NCBI GenBank assembly: GCA_902599805.1
Contig: CACKGP010000001.1
Span: 124,001 to 188,000 of the forward strand
Direction: 5' to 3'
Length of the DNA stretch: 64,000 nt
From: an uncultured Pelagibacteraceae bacterium
GTDB lineage: Bacteria > Pseudomonadota > Alphaproteobacteria > Pelagibacterales > Pelagibacteraceae
The position numbers and the translations under genes were made by a program. Below are positions 63,860-64,000 of this stretch, in pieces; the stretch's first letter is position 1; every line of letters starts with the position of its first letter. The notes below the pieces were generated by a model that did not search any database, was not told the DNA's origin, and saw only the letters and a program-made list of their open reading frames with translations.

Positions 63860-64000
63860 TTATTTAGTTATATAACTGTTTTTATTGAATAAATTGATAT
63901 TTAATATTTGTAATTAATCTCGAAACCAATGGTAACTCATAAAAAATAGCATATCTCAGGTTGTTTAACTGATAATAAGGTCTTGTATGTAAAAAATGGC

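Overview
The window looks like a chromosome segment from a streamlined, very AT-rich marine alphaproteobacterium of the SAR11 (Pelagibacterales) type. Signs seen in the sequence are low GC, lysine/isoleucine/asparagine-rich proteins, 1-4 nt overlaps between most neighbouring genes, convergent genes whose stop codons interleave, and no insertion sequences, phage genes or CRISPR. Family-level support comes from classic alphaproteobacterial gene strings (gatCAB; acpS-lepB-rnc-recO; ribD-ribE-ribB-ribH-nusB-hppA; rpmF-plsX-ihfA-merR; tmk-holB-metG-tatD) and a DmdA-like DMSP demethylase. No gene-free stretch exceeds 300 bases; the longest is the last 174 bases.

Layout. 1-3660: the end of an MgtE-type magnesium channel, panC (minus), then galU-ugd for UDP-glucuronate. 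3664-10409 (minus): a RidA-like protein, a small secreted protein, topA, plsY, a dihydroorotase-like pyrC lacking metal ligands, pyrB and ruvX. 10463-16141: gatC-gatA-gatB, acpS, lepB, rnc, recO, with era absent from its usual place. 16138-17124: hemB. 17204-25756: a soluble Asp/Asn beta-hydroxylase-like protein, rpiB, glyA, nrdR, the riboflavin genes, nusB and the proton-pumping pyrophosphatase hppA. 25768-28802: bamE overlapping head-to-head with a cytochrome bc1 chaperone gene, then rpmF, plsX, ihfA, a MerR regulator and rpmG. 28805-36677: a chorismate mutase, ctaA, rplM-rpsI, argC, a lipoprotein, hom, glpX and recJ. A tRNA-Glu gene contains the stop codons of both recJ and the convergent O-antigen-ligase-like gene.

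38140-53047 continues with a 2-hydroxyacid dehydrogenase, a pilin-like protein, tRNA-Lys, an M48 peptidase, a DUF502 protein, recG/sdhE, tRNA-Ser, a cell-wall set (MltB-like transglycosylase, RlpA-like protein, DacA), tmk-holB-metG-tatD-MBL, a glutathione peroxidase and nhaA. 53132-63826 is a same-strand run: tRNA-Pro, a fused hydroxyacyl-CoA dehydrogenase/enoyl-CoA hydratase, an acyl-CoA dehydrogenase, an acyl-CoA ligase, an alpha/beta hydrolase, a Gfo/Idh oxidoreductase, a DmdA-like demethylase, an NDUFS4-like complex I accessory protein, an SbmA/BacA-like protein and an AEC-family carrier.

The most interesting biology is this last block. It contains one candidate for each enzyme class needed for DMSP demethylation and breakdown of methylmercaptopropionate to methanethiol (DmdA, DmdB, DmdC and a hydratase), plus an unassigned hydrolase and oxidoreductase. 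Other points of interest are degenerate enzymes (PyrC, the second domain of RibB, the RlpA barrel, the NrdR zinc ribbon) and genes missing from conserved strings (era, fabH, yceD). All functions are read from motifs and context; no database search was possible.
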